DNA from: Bryobacteraceae bacterium
Lineage (GTDB): Bacteria; Acidobacteriota; Terriglobia; Bryobacterales; Bryobacteraceae
Assembly (NCBI GenBank): GCA_030041495.1
Contig: JASHNT010000141.1
Coordinates: forward strand, 1-64,000
Direction of reading: 5' to 3'
Length of the DNA stretch: 64,000 bases
The translations under genes were made by a program, and so were the position numbers. Below the pieces are notes generated by a model. That model made no database searches. It saw only the letters and a list, made by a program, of their open reading frames with translations, and was not told the DNA's origin. Shown here piece by piece: positions 16,657 to 25,184 of this stretch (positions are counted from its first letter, which is position 1; every line of letters starts with the position of its first letter).

Positions 16657-18240
16657 ATGCCGCTTCCTCCCGGTGTCAGCGCCAAGGATTTCCTCGCCGT
16701 CCTTCGCCAATTTGAAGGAGTGGTGGGCAAAGAGTGGGTCTTCTCTTCCGACGAAGACGTCGAGCTGTATCGCGACTCTTACTCGCCGTTCTGGCATGAG
16801 CCGGAAGATCCGGTGCCTTCGGCCGCGGTTGCGCCCGACGGCGTCGAACAGATTCAGCAAATCGTTCGCATCGCCAACAAGTACAAGGTCCCGTTGTGGA
16901 CCGTCTCCACCGGCAAGAACCTGGCGTACGGCGGTTCCGCGCCGCGGCTTTCCGGATCGGTGGTGCTCGACTTGAAGCGCATGAACCGGATTCTGGAAGT
17001 GAATGACCGCAACCACTACGCGCTGGTCGAGCCCGGCGTGAGTTATTTCGACCTGTACCGCTACACGCAGGAACACGGGCTGAACGTGTTCATCGACGCG
17101 CCCGATCCCGGCTGGGGAAGTCCTGTGGGAAATACTCTGGATCGCGGAGGAGGGCACACTCCGCTGCGCGATCACTTCTCCACGCTGTGCGGCATGGAGG
17201 TGGTGCTGGCCAATGGCGACGTGGTGCGCACCGGGATGGGCGCGCTTCCCAATGCCAAGACCTGGCAACAGTACAAGTACGGCTTCGGCCCGTACGTCGA
17301 TGGGATCTTCACGCAGTCGAATTTCGGAATCGTTACCAAGATGGGCGTTTGGCTTTACCCCATGCCGGAGATGCGCTTTAGCGGTACCGTGAGCGTGCCC
17401 AAACATGACGATCTGATTCCCATGGTCGACACGCTCTCCTACCTGATGAATTCGAACATCGTGCTGGGGACGACCAGGGTGTCCAGTCCGGTGATCGGCC
17501 AGGCGCGCGATGCGGAGCTGATCGCGCTGCGGGCCAAGCCGGGCGGGGCAAGCATCGCTGATCTGGAAGATTATCTGAAGCGCAAGAACCTTCCCTACTG
17601 GAGCATCGAGTTGCCGTTCTACGGCCCCACCGAAGTGGTTCCCGCGCAGTGGGCCTTCGCCAAACGGAAATTTTCCTCCATCCCCGGCGTGCAGTTTCGC
17701 GATGGCGCGACAACCAAGCTGCCGCCCAGCGCCGAGGACCTGGCGAAGGTGGCCAACACGGTGCCGCTGGGCGTGCCGAGTCTGGCGATCTTCGCTTCGA
17801 TTCCGCGGAACAGCTACGGGCATATCGGCCTGTCTCCGATCACACCGATGACCGGTGAAGCCGTATTCGAAGTGATGGATGTATTCGACAAAGTTTTTCA
17901 GGAAATGGGCATCGATAACGTAGGTGTGGTTCCCGCCGGAACTTACTATCCCCGCTCCTTCTTTTTCCTGTTCGTTCTCCCGACTGAGCACGACGTGGAA
18001 AAGAATCGGAAGATGCGCGCGGCATTCAAGCGCTTAGTGCAACTCGGTGCCGAGCACGGCTGGGGTGAATACCGCACCCACCTGGCCTTCATGGATGACG
18101 TGGCCAACACTTATTCGTTCAATAATCACGCTCTGCTGCGGCTGCACGAGACCATTAAAGATGCGCTCGATCCCAACGGCATTCTGGCTCCGGGCAAAAG
18201 CGGGATCTGGCCGAAGCAAATGCGAAAGGCTCGCGCATGA
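16657..18240 (+). CDS. VAO/4-cresol-dehydrogenase-type FAD oxidoreductase
   Basis: 527-residue flavoprotein of the vanillyl-alcohol oxidase family, which oxidises para-alkyl phenols. The PCMH FAD-binding domain covers about 40-270 and the cap the rest. His-389 in GHIGLSP aligns with VAO His-422, the residue covalently bound to FAD. The GEYRTHLAFMD segment matches VAO Tyr-503/Arg-504, which bind the phenolate, and DPNGILAPGKSGIWP closes the domain. The downstream cytochrome gene overlaps by 4 bases, as with the electron acceptor of 4-cresol dehydrogenase. So it is probably a cytochrome-linked dehydrogenase rather than an oxidase. There is no obvious signal peptide. The AGGAG Shine-Dalgarno supports the ATG. 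Confidence 0.9.
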   Translation: MPLPPGVSAKDFLAVLRQFEGVVGKEWVFSSDEDVELYRDSYSPFWHEPEDPVPSAAVAPDGVEQIQQIVRIANKYKVPLWTVSTGKNLAYGGSAPRLSGSVVLDLKRMNRILEVNDRNHYALVEPGVSYFDLYRYTQEHGLNVFIDAPDPGWGSPVGNTLDRGGGHTPLRDHFSTLCGMEVVLANGDVVRTGMGALPNAKTWQQYKYGFGPYVDGIFTQSNFGIVTKMGVWLYPMPEMRFSGTVSVPKHDDLIPMVDTLSYLMNSNIVLGTTRVSSPVIGQARDAELIALRAKPGGASIADLEDYLKRKNLPYWSIELPFYGPTEVVPAQWAFAKRKFSSIPGVQFRDGATTKLPPSAEDLAKVANTVPLGVPSLAIFASIPRNSYGHIGLSPITPMTGEAVFEVMDVFDKVFQEMGIDNVGVVPAGTYYPRSFFFLFVLPTEHDVEKNRKMRAAFKRLVQLGAEHGWGEYRTHLAFMDDVANTYSFNNHALLRLHETIKDALDPNGILAPGKSGIWPKQMRKARA

Positions 18241-18560
18241 GCAGGCTCCGCCTGTTACTGGCGCTGTTGGCGGCTGCGGTTGCGGCTGCTGCGGCAGACC
18301 CGCCCTCCGCGGAACGGGGACGCGCGGTGTATCAGAAGTGGTGCACGCCGTGCCACGGAACCGGGCTCGGGAAGCCGGGCACCGCAGCCGCCGCGGCACA
18401 TGGCGTAAAGACTCCGGTACTGGAACAGCGCCAGGATCTCAGTCAGAAGATGATCGAATCGGCGGTGCGTAAAGGTACGGGTATTATGCCGAGGTTTCGT
18501 AAGACCGAAATCTCGGACGCGGATCTCGCGGCCATCGTCGCTTATCTAGTGCACAAGTAA
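18237..18560 (+). CDS. Class I cytochrome c, partner of the flavoprotein
   Basis: 107 residues. A signal peptide of about 20 residues (Leu/Ala-rich, ending AAA) is followed by a single haem-binding CTPCH (Cys-36, Cys-39, His-40), with Met-84 in GIMPRF as likely axial ligand. It has the size of the cytochrome subunit of 4-cresol dehydrogenase (PchC). The start overlaps the flavoprotein stop as ATGA, so translation is coupled. It should accept electrons from the reduced FAD in the periplasm and pass them to the respiratory chain. A problem: the flavoprotein itself shows no clear export signal. Confidence 0.9.
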   Translation: MSRLRLLLALLAAAVAAAAADPPSAERGRAVYQKWCTPCHGTGLGKPGTAAAAAHGVKTPVLEQRQDLSQKMIESAVRKGTGIMPRFRKTEISDADLAAIVAYLVHK

Positions 18561-18582
18561 GTCGAGCGCTTCCGAGAAGTAT

Positions 18583-19590
18583 TTAGTTCTCAGTCGGACT
18601 CTTTTCGATGTGGTCGATGACCATCATGTCAATCGGCAGCTTGCGCGGCTCCAGGCGCAACCCGAGCTTCTGTACGGAGTCTTTAAGAGATGAGACGCTG
18701 CCCGGATCGGCAGCGGCAAATGCCGGACCTGCTCCAGGCGGCGCGCCGGGCATCGGGCCTGCGTTCACCCCCACCGCGCCGCCCAGCTTCTGCCCCACGG
18801 CCACAAGGTCCATGAGGCCGATTTCCAGGGGCAATTTATAGCCGCCCTGGAGCCCGGTCATGTCCACTACAGGTTTATCGAGCAAGGCCGAAAGCTGCCC
18901 GGCGAAAGCATCCATCGTGGCTTCCATCTCCATCGTCATCTTCATATCCATGGGATTGGCGCCCGGCTTGGGAGCATCCATCGTCATCCGGATATTGCCC
19001 AATCCCTTTGTGGCTGGGGGACGCATTTTCATCTCGAAGCCCCCGCCCGGCGTAACGGTTGCCTGCCCTCCGCCGGGGATCTGGATCACCTGCGCGCCTT
19101 TCGGCGCCGCCGGCGGAGCGGCTGACGGATCGGCCGGCTTGAAGTCCTCAATCTCCACCTGTTCCAACTTCAGCGGCTGCTTCGCCACCACCAGCGCATA
19201 AACATCTTTTTCCTGCTTGACCATGTGGTACTTCAGCCCGAAGCGATCCTTCAGCAGGTTCTGAAGCATCTCCGGGACCTGGCTTGGCTTTGCTCCCGCG
19301 GGCAAGGTTGCAACAATGTCGAAGGCTTGCGGATTTTTGATCATCGCATCCGGCGCCTGGATCTGATGCAGCTTGAGGTCGAAGGCTTGCATGATAAGCG
19401 TGAGCGGAATGCCATAACCGATGTCGACGCGAGCCCCATCGATCTGCATTCCGACGTGCATCTTGCCGCCCGCGAGGACGGCCTGAGGGTCCAGCGGCGG
19501 CGACGGCTTGATACTGGCCACTTCGAACGAGAGGCCCTGACCGAAGGCAAAGCCAGCGATCAACAACGGAAGAAGCGCAGCTTTTTTCAT
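18583..19590 (-). CDS. TIGR03435/DUF3738 secreted protein
   Basis: 335 residues with a signal peptide of about 18 residues. FEVASIKPS directly after it is the hallmark of the TIGR03435 family, which is expanded in Solibacter and other soil Acidobacteria. The GAKPSQVPEMLQNLLKDRFGLK segment is the second conserved block; the C-terminal LRLEPRKLPIDMMVIDHIEKSPTEN is the third. Two Met/Gly/Pro-rich stretches lie between. Function is unknown. It stands alone, convergent with the cytochrome gene 22 bases away. Confidence 0.93.
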   Translation of the reverse strand: MKKAALLPLLIAGFAFGQGLSFEVASIKPSPPLDPQAVLAGGKMHVGMQIDGARVDIGYGIPLTLIMQAFDLKLHQIQAPDAMIKNPQAFDIVATLPAGAKPSQVPEMLQNLLKDRFGLKYHMVKQEKDVYALVVAKQPLKLEQVEIEDFKPADPSAAPPAAPKGAQVIQIPGGGQATVTPGGGFEMKMRPPATKGLGNIRMTMDAPKPGANPMDMKMTMEMEATMDAFAGQLSALLDKPVVDMTGLQGGYKLPLEIGLMDLVAVGQKLGGAVGVNAGPMPGAPPGAGPAFAAADPGSVSSLKDSVQKLGLRLEPRKLPIDMMVIDHIEKSPTEN

Positions 19591-19686
19591 GTAACTGCCT
19601 TTCGTCGTATTCTACGATGATTGTTCGCCGAAAGTTCCCTTCACCTTCAGCGGCGGGCGCGCCGCGGATTGCCGGCCGAGCCGCAC

Positions 19687-19692
19687 TATACT
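19687..19692 (+). promoter_or_regulatory. Candidate -10 box for a leaderless transcript
   Basis: TATACT ends 6 bases before the ATG at 19699, a spacing that would start the transcript at or next to the A of the start codon. No convincing -35 hexamer is present. Confidence 0.4.
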
Positions 19693-19698
19693 AGGCAA

Positions 19699-21918
19699 AT
19701 GCAGCGGCTCATCTTTTCGTCCGCTCTTTTTCTTGCGTTCGGAGGCGCTACCGTTTTCGCCCAGCCGGTGGTGACGGAGCTTCAGAACAATTACAGCTAC
19801 ATCCAGCCGGGCCTTCCCAACTACGGGATTCCCCCAGGGTCGCTGTTCATCATCAAAGGGACCGGCCTAGCCTCCACGACCAACACCGCGGAGCAGTTCC
19901 CGTTGACAACCAATTTGAATGGAACCACCGTCTCGGTCACCGTGAACGGCGTCACCACCAACCCCACTTTGTACTACATTCTTCCAACCCAGATTGGAGC
20001 AGTCCTTCCGGAGGCCACGCCCGTCGGGACCGGAACGCTGACCGTCAGCAACGGAGGGCAGTCGAGCTCCGCCGTGCCGATTCAGGTGGTGCAGAGCGAC
20101 TTTGGAATCCTGACCTACAATGGCGCGGGATTCGGGCCTGCCTATGCCTTCGACGTCAATTACGTGCCGATCACCGCCACTCACCCCGCCACGCCAGGCG
20201 AACTTATCGTCTTTTGGGGAACCGGCGTCGGCCCGGACCCCGCCAATGACGATAAGACTGAGCCCCAGCAGGCCAACAATCTCACCAACATCGACATGCA
20301 GGTCTACATCGGTGGAGTTTCGGCGACGGTATATTACAAAGGCAGATCCCCGTATCCGGGGGTGGATGAAGTGTTCGTGTACGTGCCCGCGTCCGGCGCT
20401 CCCACGGGGTGCTATACGTCCGTGGTTACCCAAAGCGGCAGCTTGACCAGTAACTACACCACAATTCCCGTGGCTGGCACCGGCGCCGCCAATTGCGGGG
20501 ATCCGATCGCGATCGAAACCTCATGGAACAGCCTGCTGGGGCGATCTTCTGTCAACATCGGCGAGCTCAGCGTGATCGGAAAAACCGCGCAGACCGCGCT
20601 CGGCCCGCAGGACTCCTCGCAAGCCACAGGCATTTTCAAAACCGATAGCGCCGCCGAAATTTATTCCGAGCTGGTTTCCGACGGTTTTGTTTCCATTGGA
20701 AGTTGCATCGTGAGCCAGAACATTTCCCTGGGCGCGCCGGCGGTCCTCACGGCGGGCTCGAGCCTCACCTTGACGGGGCCGGGCAACGAACAGGCAGCGC
20801 TGAATTATACGGCGGGCAACAATCCGCCCTATGCGGCATCGCTTGCGGCCGACTTCATTCCCGCCGCTGGCGGAACCTTCACGTTTAGCGGAACCAGCGG
20901 AGCGCAAGTCGGGAACTTCAACACGGCCGTCACGGTTCCTCCCCCCGTTGTGTGGAGCAACATGAGCGCGGCGTCAAACATCAATGTTTCGCAAGGCCTC
21001 ACGCTGAACTGGACGGCTGGAAGCTTGAGCGGATTTGTGCTGATTTACGGCGACTCCTTGGGCGCCGCCGGAATCGATGTCAGCTTCGCTTGCATGGCGG
21101 ACGCGGTGTCGGGCAGTTTCACCATTCCTCCCCAGGTTCTGCAATCCCTTCCTTCGACCACCACCAGCGCCAGCCTCGGACTCCTGACTTTCGGTCCTTC
21201 GGCGACATTTGCGACCAATGGCTTGGATTACGGTTTCGCCTACGGAGGGTTCGAAACCGTGACCGAGCTTGCGAGCTACGGTTCCAATACGGGTCCGCAG
21301 ATTGCCAGCCTCACGCTAAACCCGTCGACGACCTCTGGAACTTCCGTCCAGGCGACCGTCACACTTTCCGGAGCGGCTCCGGCCGGCGGAGCGACGGTGG
21401 CGCTCTCGGCGAGTTCCACGCTGGTGTCGATACCCTCCACGCTAACGATTCCCGCCGGGTCGTCATCGGCCAATTTCACCGTGAACGTAAGTACGGCGAG
21501 CGCGACGCAGATGGTGACGCTCGCGGCGGCGTACCAGGGTAACTTCAGCCAAGCCGTGCTGACCGTGAATCCGCAGACCACCACGGTGACGGGTTTCAAC
21601 GGAACCTACACGGGATCGTATAGCGGGAAGACTTCAGGCGGGGCGTCCGTCTCCGGCTCGGTAACCGCCACGGTTAACAATGGCGCTCTGACAGTGACCC
21701 AACCCGGCTCCGGAAATGGAACCGTTTCAGCGAACGGGCAAGCCACGTTCGGTGTGGATCTGAATGGGACCGCCACCTGCAACTTTAGCGGAAGCCTGAC
21801 GGCGAGCGGCTCGGCCGTTACGGGAACTGGGACGTTTAGTTGCACCAATCCGACGATTACCGGGACCTGGACGGTTACGAGGGAAGCGGCCCCCGCCGTG
21901 ATCCTGGGGGTTCGCTGA
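19699..21918 (+). CDS. Secreted TIGR03437 (Solibacter C-terminal domain) adhesin-like protein
   Basis: 739 residues from the ATG at 19699. After a signal peptide of about 20 residues (ending FAQ) comes a TIGR03437 domain at about 25-255 (SLFIIKGTGLAS, FWGTGVGPDP and VDEVFVYVP are its usual blocks). A unique middle region and two Ig-like or cadherin-like repeats near the end follow (about 530-740, rich in Thr/Ser/Gly strands). Probably an extracellular or surface protein. The open frame extends upstream, but the signal peptide fixes this start. TATACT lies exactly 6 bases before the ATG and there is no Shine-Dalgarno, so the mRNA may be leaderless. Confidence 0.85.
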   Translation: MQRLIFSSALFLAFGGATVFAQPVVTELQNNYSYIQPGLPNYGIPPGSLFIIKGTGLASTTNTAEQFPLTTNLNGTTVSVTVNGVTTNPTLYYILPTQIGAVLPEATPVGTGTLTVSNGGQSSSAVPIQVVQSDFGILTYNGAGFGPAYAFDVNYVPITATHPATPGELIVFWGTGVGPDPANDDKTEPQQANNLTNIDMQVYIGGVSATVYYKGRSPYPGVDEVFVYVPASGAPTGCYTSVVTQSGSLTSNYTTIPVAGTGAANCGDPIAIETSWNSLLGRSSVNIGELSVIGKTAQTALGPQDSSQATGIFKTDSAAEIYSELVSDGFVSIGSCIVSQNISLGAPAVLTAGSSLTLTGPGNEQAALNYTAGNNPPYAASLAADFIPAAGGTFTFSGTSGAQVGNFNTAVTVPPPVVWSNMSAASNINVSQGLTLNWTAGSLSGFVLIYGDSLGAAGIDVSFACMADAVSGSFTIPPQVLQSLPSTTTSASLGLLTFGPSATFATNGLDYGFAYGGFETVTELASYGSNTGPQIASLTLNPSTTSGTSVQATVTLSGAAPAGGATVALSASSTLVSIPSTLTIPAGSSSANFTVNVSTASATQMVTLAAAYQGNFSQAVLTVNPQTTTVTGFNGTYTGSYSGKTSGGASVSGSVTATVNNGALTVTQPGSGNGTVSANGQATFGVDLNGTATCNFSGSLTASGSAVTGTGTFSCTNPTITGTWTVTREAAPAVILGVR

Positions 21919-21973
21919 GACTGCGAAGGGCCCGCCGCGGCGCGGCAACTAGGTGCGAGATCGGGAGGCCATC

Positions 21974-22180
21974 GTGGACGTATTGACGGAGAAACTGGAC
22001 GAGCGGTTGCGCCAGTGGAAGCCGGATACCGCGGCAATGGCCAGGGAGCGAATTGCAGAGCTGATAGAGCTCGCCGATCACGACATCCTCGATATCGCGC
22101 GCTCGCATGCGGCCGAACAGGAGGTCCTCGACCTGCTTGATGAACCCCCGAACCGGCTCGATGTTTCCTTAACCCGGTGA
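21974..22180 (+). CDS. Antitoxin of a MazF-type module
   Basis: 68-residue, all-helical, charged protein (VDVLTEKLDERLRQW start; LLDEPPNRL end) of the kind found upstream of PemK/MazF toxins in soil bacteria; I know the type from memory, not a search. The GTG at 21974 is chosen because GGGAGG lies 5 bases before it; a second GTG lies 7 codons upstream. The stop overlaps the GTG of the downstream frame (GTGA). The frame is intact, in contrast to the toxin. Confidence 0.65.
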   Translation: MDVLTEKLDERLRQWKPDTAAMARERIAELIELADHDILDIARSHAAEQEVLDLLDEPPNRLDVSLTR

Positions 22181-22482
22181 GGTCTGGCTGGCGGACCCTG
22201 GGACTCGCTGCCAAAACGCGTCCCGTTGTTATCGTTTCCCGGCAGGACCGCGACCCGCCACGATCTCTTGTCCTGTACGTGCCTCGCCACCCAACGGAGA
22301 GGCAGTCAGTTATGAGGTGCCTCTGCCGAGGCTTCCTCGATCGTGAATCCGTTGCCAACGTGCAAGGGTTAGGGCCTTTGCCAACTGTGCGTCTTGAGCG
22401 CAAGATTGGCAGGCTTTCCACGGAGACGATGGAACGTCTGAAGGATGTGTTGGCGTTTGCTCTGGATTTTAGGCGGGCTTAG
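22161..22482 (+). pseudogene. Decayed PemK/MazF toxin gene
   Basis: The frame starting at GTG 22177 encodes 101 residues with KTRPVVIVSR, YVP, VANVQGLG and VRLERKIGRLS of MazF/PemK RNases, but pieces of the expected protein lie in other frames. GEVWLAD, the usual start, is in another frame at 22176-22196 and returns to frame only if one C of 22196-22198 is removed; an in-frame TAA at 22170 separates it from the ATG at 22161. ATQRRGSQ (from about 22285) and YEVPLPRL (from about 22310) are in two further frames. At least four indels are needed to restore the toxin. Confidence 0.75.
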
Positions 22483-22494
22483 TGGGGCAATCAT

Positions 22495-23670
22495 CTATCT
22501 GTCGAAGAGCTCGAGGGCGCGGTCGATGGCGGGGTCTTCTTCCGTGCAATCGGGCCATGGGTGGTCCGACGCTGCGACCATGGTGAACCGGTAGGGCGGC
22601 CGGACGCGGATGAGGAAGTAATGAGGCTCAGGGGGCAGGCCGATCCCATAACCGGTTGCTACCTGCCAGAGATCTGTTTGACGCGTGCAGCGCCGACTGG
22701 GCAGTGCGAACTCCGAATTCCTGCCTTTGTACGACTGCCGCCAGGCCTCAAGCGTAGCGCGCCTAGCTGGGTCAGTCCATTCCGAGGCCTCGCTCCAGGG
22801 GCTCCGCAACCAGAAAGAGACGAAATCGGCCGGCGTGAGCGCTACTGGGTCAGTGCGCCGTAGGTCGCCTTCCTCGAGGACGTAATGCCGGAGCTGAGGT
22901 ACGCGATTTGCATCATCCCCGATTACGGAATATTGGAAGAAAACGTCGTTTTGACTCACTCGCGTGTGAATTGGGGAGGCGATATCCGCATCCTCACTTT
23001 CATCCAGGAGAAGAAGCGGCTCAAAATACGCGGACCTCGTTCGCCAAACGCGATAGTAGACCGGCTGCCATACGGACGTGCACCACGGAAAAACGCCGGT
23101 GGTGACGATGAGATGCTCGTTGCGGTCGGACCCCGGGAAAGAATTGGTTGGCGAGATCTTGACATCGACGAGTCTCTGCGGAGAGTACGCCTTTCCCGCA
23201 TAATTGTCCTGCTCACTCTGCCAGATTCGGCGCCAATGGTTCTCGGTCCGTTCATAAATGTAGGCGGAGTCATCATCCCCACAGATCTGGACGCCGACTG
23301 ACGTGCGGATCACCAGGAACCCAGATTGAATTTCGAGCGCGACACCGTTAAGAAAGCCGAGCCAGTCTTCCGAGCACCTCTGATCTTCTTCGCAAAGAAG
23401 GCCTGCGCGACGCAGTTCATCATTCAATTGTTCCTGAAGGACCTTGGGATCGGGGTCCCAGCGGTGACCCGTCCACTTCAGTTGGCCGAGGCGCGACTCG
23501 ATCCAGTCGCGGAACTCGTGCTTCACCTCCGTCAGCGCCGGGGTTGCGCCTCGGGCACTCGTCACCGGAGCTGTGCGCATCGGGACGAGCAGAGTGCGGA
23601 TGGCGGCCAAGCGCTCGTCAGCGGCCTGAGCGACAGACGCAAGCAGCAACAGAAGGGCGAGCCGGTTCAT
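22495..23670 (-). CDS. Secreted protein of unknown function
   Basis: 391 residues with a clear signal peptide (cleavage near AQA-AD at 17). The mature protein is mixed, with many Trp and Tyr, several Cys (VQICGDDDSAY, FPWCTSVW, SRRCTRQ) and a C-terminal LIRVRPPYRFTMVAASDHPWPDC block. I recognise no family. It is divergent from the carotenoid oxygenase gene with 68 bases between starts. It lies back-to-back with the decayed toxin, whose stop is 12 bases from its own. Confidence 0.7.
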   Translation of the reverse strand: MNRLALLLLLASVAQAADERLAAIRTLLVPMRTAPVTSARGATPALTEVKHEFRDWIESRLGQLKWTGHRWDPDPKVLQEQLNDELRRAGLLCEEDQRCSEDWLGFLNGVALEIQSGFLVIRTSVGVQICGDDDSAYIYERTENHWRRIWQSEQDNYAGKAYSPQRLVDVKISPTNSFPGSDRNEHLIVTTGVFPWCTSVWQPVYYRVWRTRSAYFEPLLLLDESEDADIASPIHTRVSQNDVFFQYSVIGDDANRVPQLRHYVLEEGDLRRTDPVALTPADFVSFWLRSPWSEASEWTDPARRATLEAWRQSYKGRNSEFALPSRRCTRQTDLWQVATGYGIGLPPEPHYFLIRVRPPYRFTMVAASDHPWPDCTEEDPAIDRALELFDR

Positions 23671-23738
23671 TTGACGATGATCCTATCGCATCTGCTCCCC
23701 ACCGGCGCACTCGGCGTAGACTGATCAAGAGGACAACC

Positions 23739-25184
23739 ATGGAGATTCGATTTCCGGACATCCCGCTCTATAAAGGCTGGGGCCATCCCTATCGCGTGGA
23801 GGCCACCATTCACGGCCTGGAACTGGTGGAGGGACACCTGCCTCCGGAAATCGAGGGAACTCTGCTTCGCTGCGGGCCGGACCGGCAGTATCCGCCCCGC
23901 GATGGCTCCGACGTCTTCATTGACGGCGAGGGCATGGTGCACACGTTTCGTTTTTCGGGCGGACAGGTGGATTACATGAGCCGGTGGGTCCGCACGGAAC
24001 GTTACATCCTTCAGGAGCAGGCCCGGCGCGCGCTGTTCGGCCGCTATCGCAACCGCTTCACCAACGACCCCGCCGCCGGCAACGCTCGCATGGGCACGGC
24101 CAATACGAACCTTGTGTTCCATGCGGGCAAGCTGCTCGCGCTCAAGGAAGACGATCTCCCGTACGAGCTCGATCCCGAGACGCTTGAAACCCGCGGCCAC
24201 TTCGATTTCAGCGGAGCCATCACCAGCGTGAGCTTGAGCGCGCACCCCAAGCTCGACCTGGTGCACGACGAAATGCTCACGTTCTCCTATCAGGCGAAGG
24301 GCGACGGCACCAAGGACATCGTCTTCTATGCGATCAATCGCGACGGCCGCGTGGTCGATGAAATCTGGTTCGAGATGCCGTGGCCTGGCATGGTCCACGA
24401 TTTTGCCGTGACCCCGAATTACGCGATTTTCCCCTTCTTCCCGTTCATCACCGATATGGAAGCGCTGCGGCGCGGCGCGCCTTTCTATCAGTGGCACCCG
24501 GAGGAGGAAACGCACGTGGCGATTGTGCCGCGCCACGGCACGGCTCGCGACATCCGCTGGTTCCAAGGCCCGACGATGAGCGCGGGTCACATGATGAACG
24601 CCTATGAGAATGGGGCGAAGCTGCATCTCGACGTGTGCCTGTATGACGGCCCCTGCTTCGACTTTTTCCCGACTCCTTCCGGGCAATCTTTCCCGGTACC
24701 TCCGCCCATCCTGACGCAATTCACCTTCGATCTTTCCAATGGCGATAAAGGCTATGCGTTGCGGCCGCTAGCGCGCATCCCGGGCGAGCTGCCGCGCACC
24801 GATGATCGTTACCAGGGTCACGGCTATCAGCACGGCTACATGGTGGCGGGGCGCGGAGCCGACGGCAGCTCTTCGGTCGGCCACGTGGATCACAACGCCG
24901 GAAAGATGGAGATGTGGAGTCCCGGACCGGCCAGCGCAGTGCAGGAATCGCAATTCGTTCCGCGCCGGCCGGATTCGCCGGAAGGCGACGGTTACCTGCT
25001 GACGGTGGTCAACCGGCTCGCCGAAAATCATAGCGACCTCGCCGTGCTCGATGCGCGCAACGTGAGCGCCGGACCCATCGCGCTGTTCCGCCTGCCGGTA
25101 CGCGTCCGGATGGCGTTCCACGGAACGTGGGTTCCGGCCGAGACGTTTCGCACCAAGCGCTACGGAATGGAGGTCGCTAAATGA
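23739..25184 (+). CDS. Carotenoid/stilbene cleavage oxygenase (RPE65 family)
   Basis: 481-residue non-haem iron dioxygenase that cleaves a double bond of carotenoids, apocarotenoids or stilbenes. The four iron-binding histidines are visible: His-169 (AHPKLD), His-220 (MVHDF), His-284 (SAGHMMNA) and His-461 (MAFHGTWVP). The N-terminal LPPEIEGTLLRCGP and FDGEGMVH-like FIDGEGMVHTF blocks are typical. No signal peptide. The ATG at 23739 has AGAGGA 5 bases upstream; the upstream extension of the frame is a shadow. It is translationally coupled to the esterase gene. Nearby phenol-oxidising genes favour a lignostilbene-type substrate, but this is inference. Confidence 0.9.
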   Translation: MEIRFPDIPLYKGWGHPYRVEATIHGLELVEGHLPPEIEGTLLRCGPDRQYPPRDGSDVFIDGEGMVHTFRFSGGQVDYMSRWVRTERYILQEQARRALFGRYRNRFTNDPAAGNARMGTANTNLVFHAGKLLALKEDDLPYELDPETLETRGHFDFSGAITSVSLSAHPKLDLVHDEMLTFSYQAKGDGTKDIVFYAINRDGRVVDEIWFEMPWPGMVHDFAVTPNYAIFPFFPFITDMEALRRGAPFYQWHPEEETHVAIVPRHGTARDIRWFQGPTMSAGHMMNAYENGAKLHLDVCLYDGPCFDFFPTPSGQSFPVPPPILTQFTFDLSNGDKGYALRPLARIPGELPRTDDRYQGHGYQHGYMVAGRGADGSSSVGHVDHNAGKMEMWSPGPASAVQESQFVPRRPDSPEGDGYLLTVVNRLAENHSDLAVLDARNVSAGPIALFRLPVRVRMAFHGTWVPAETFRTKRYGMEVAK

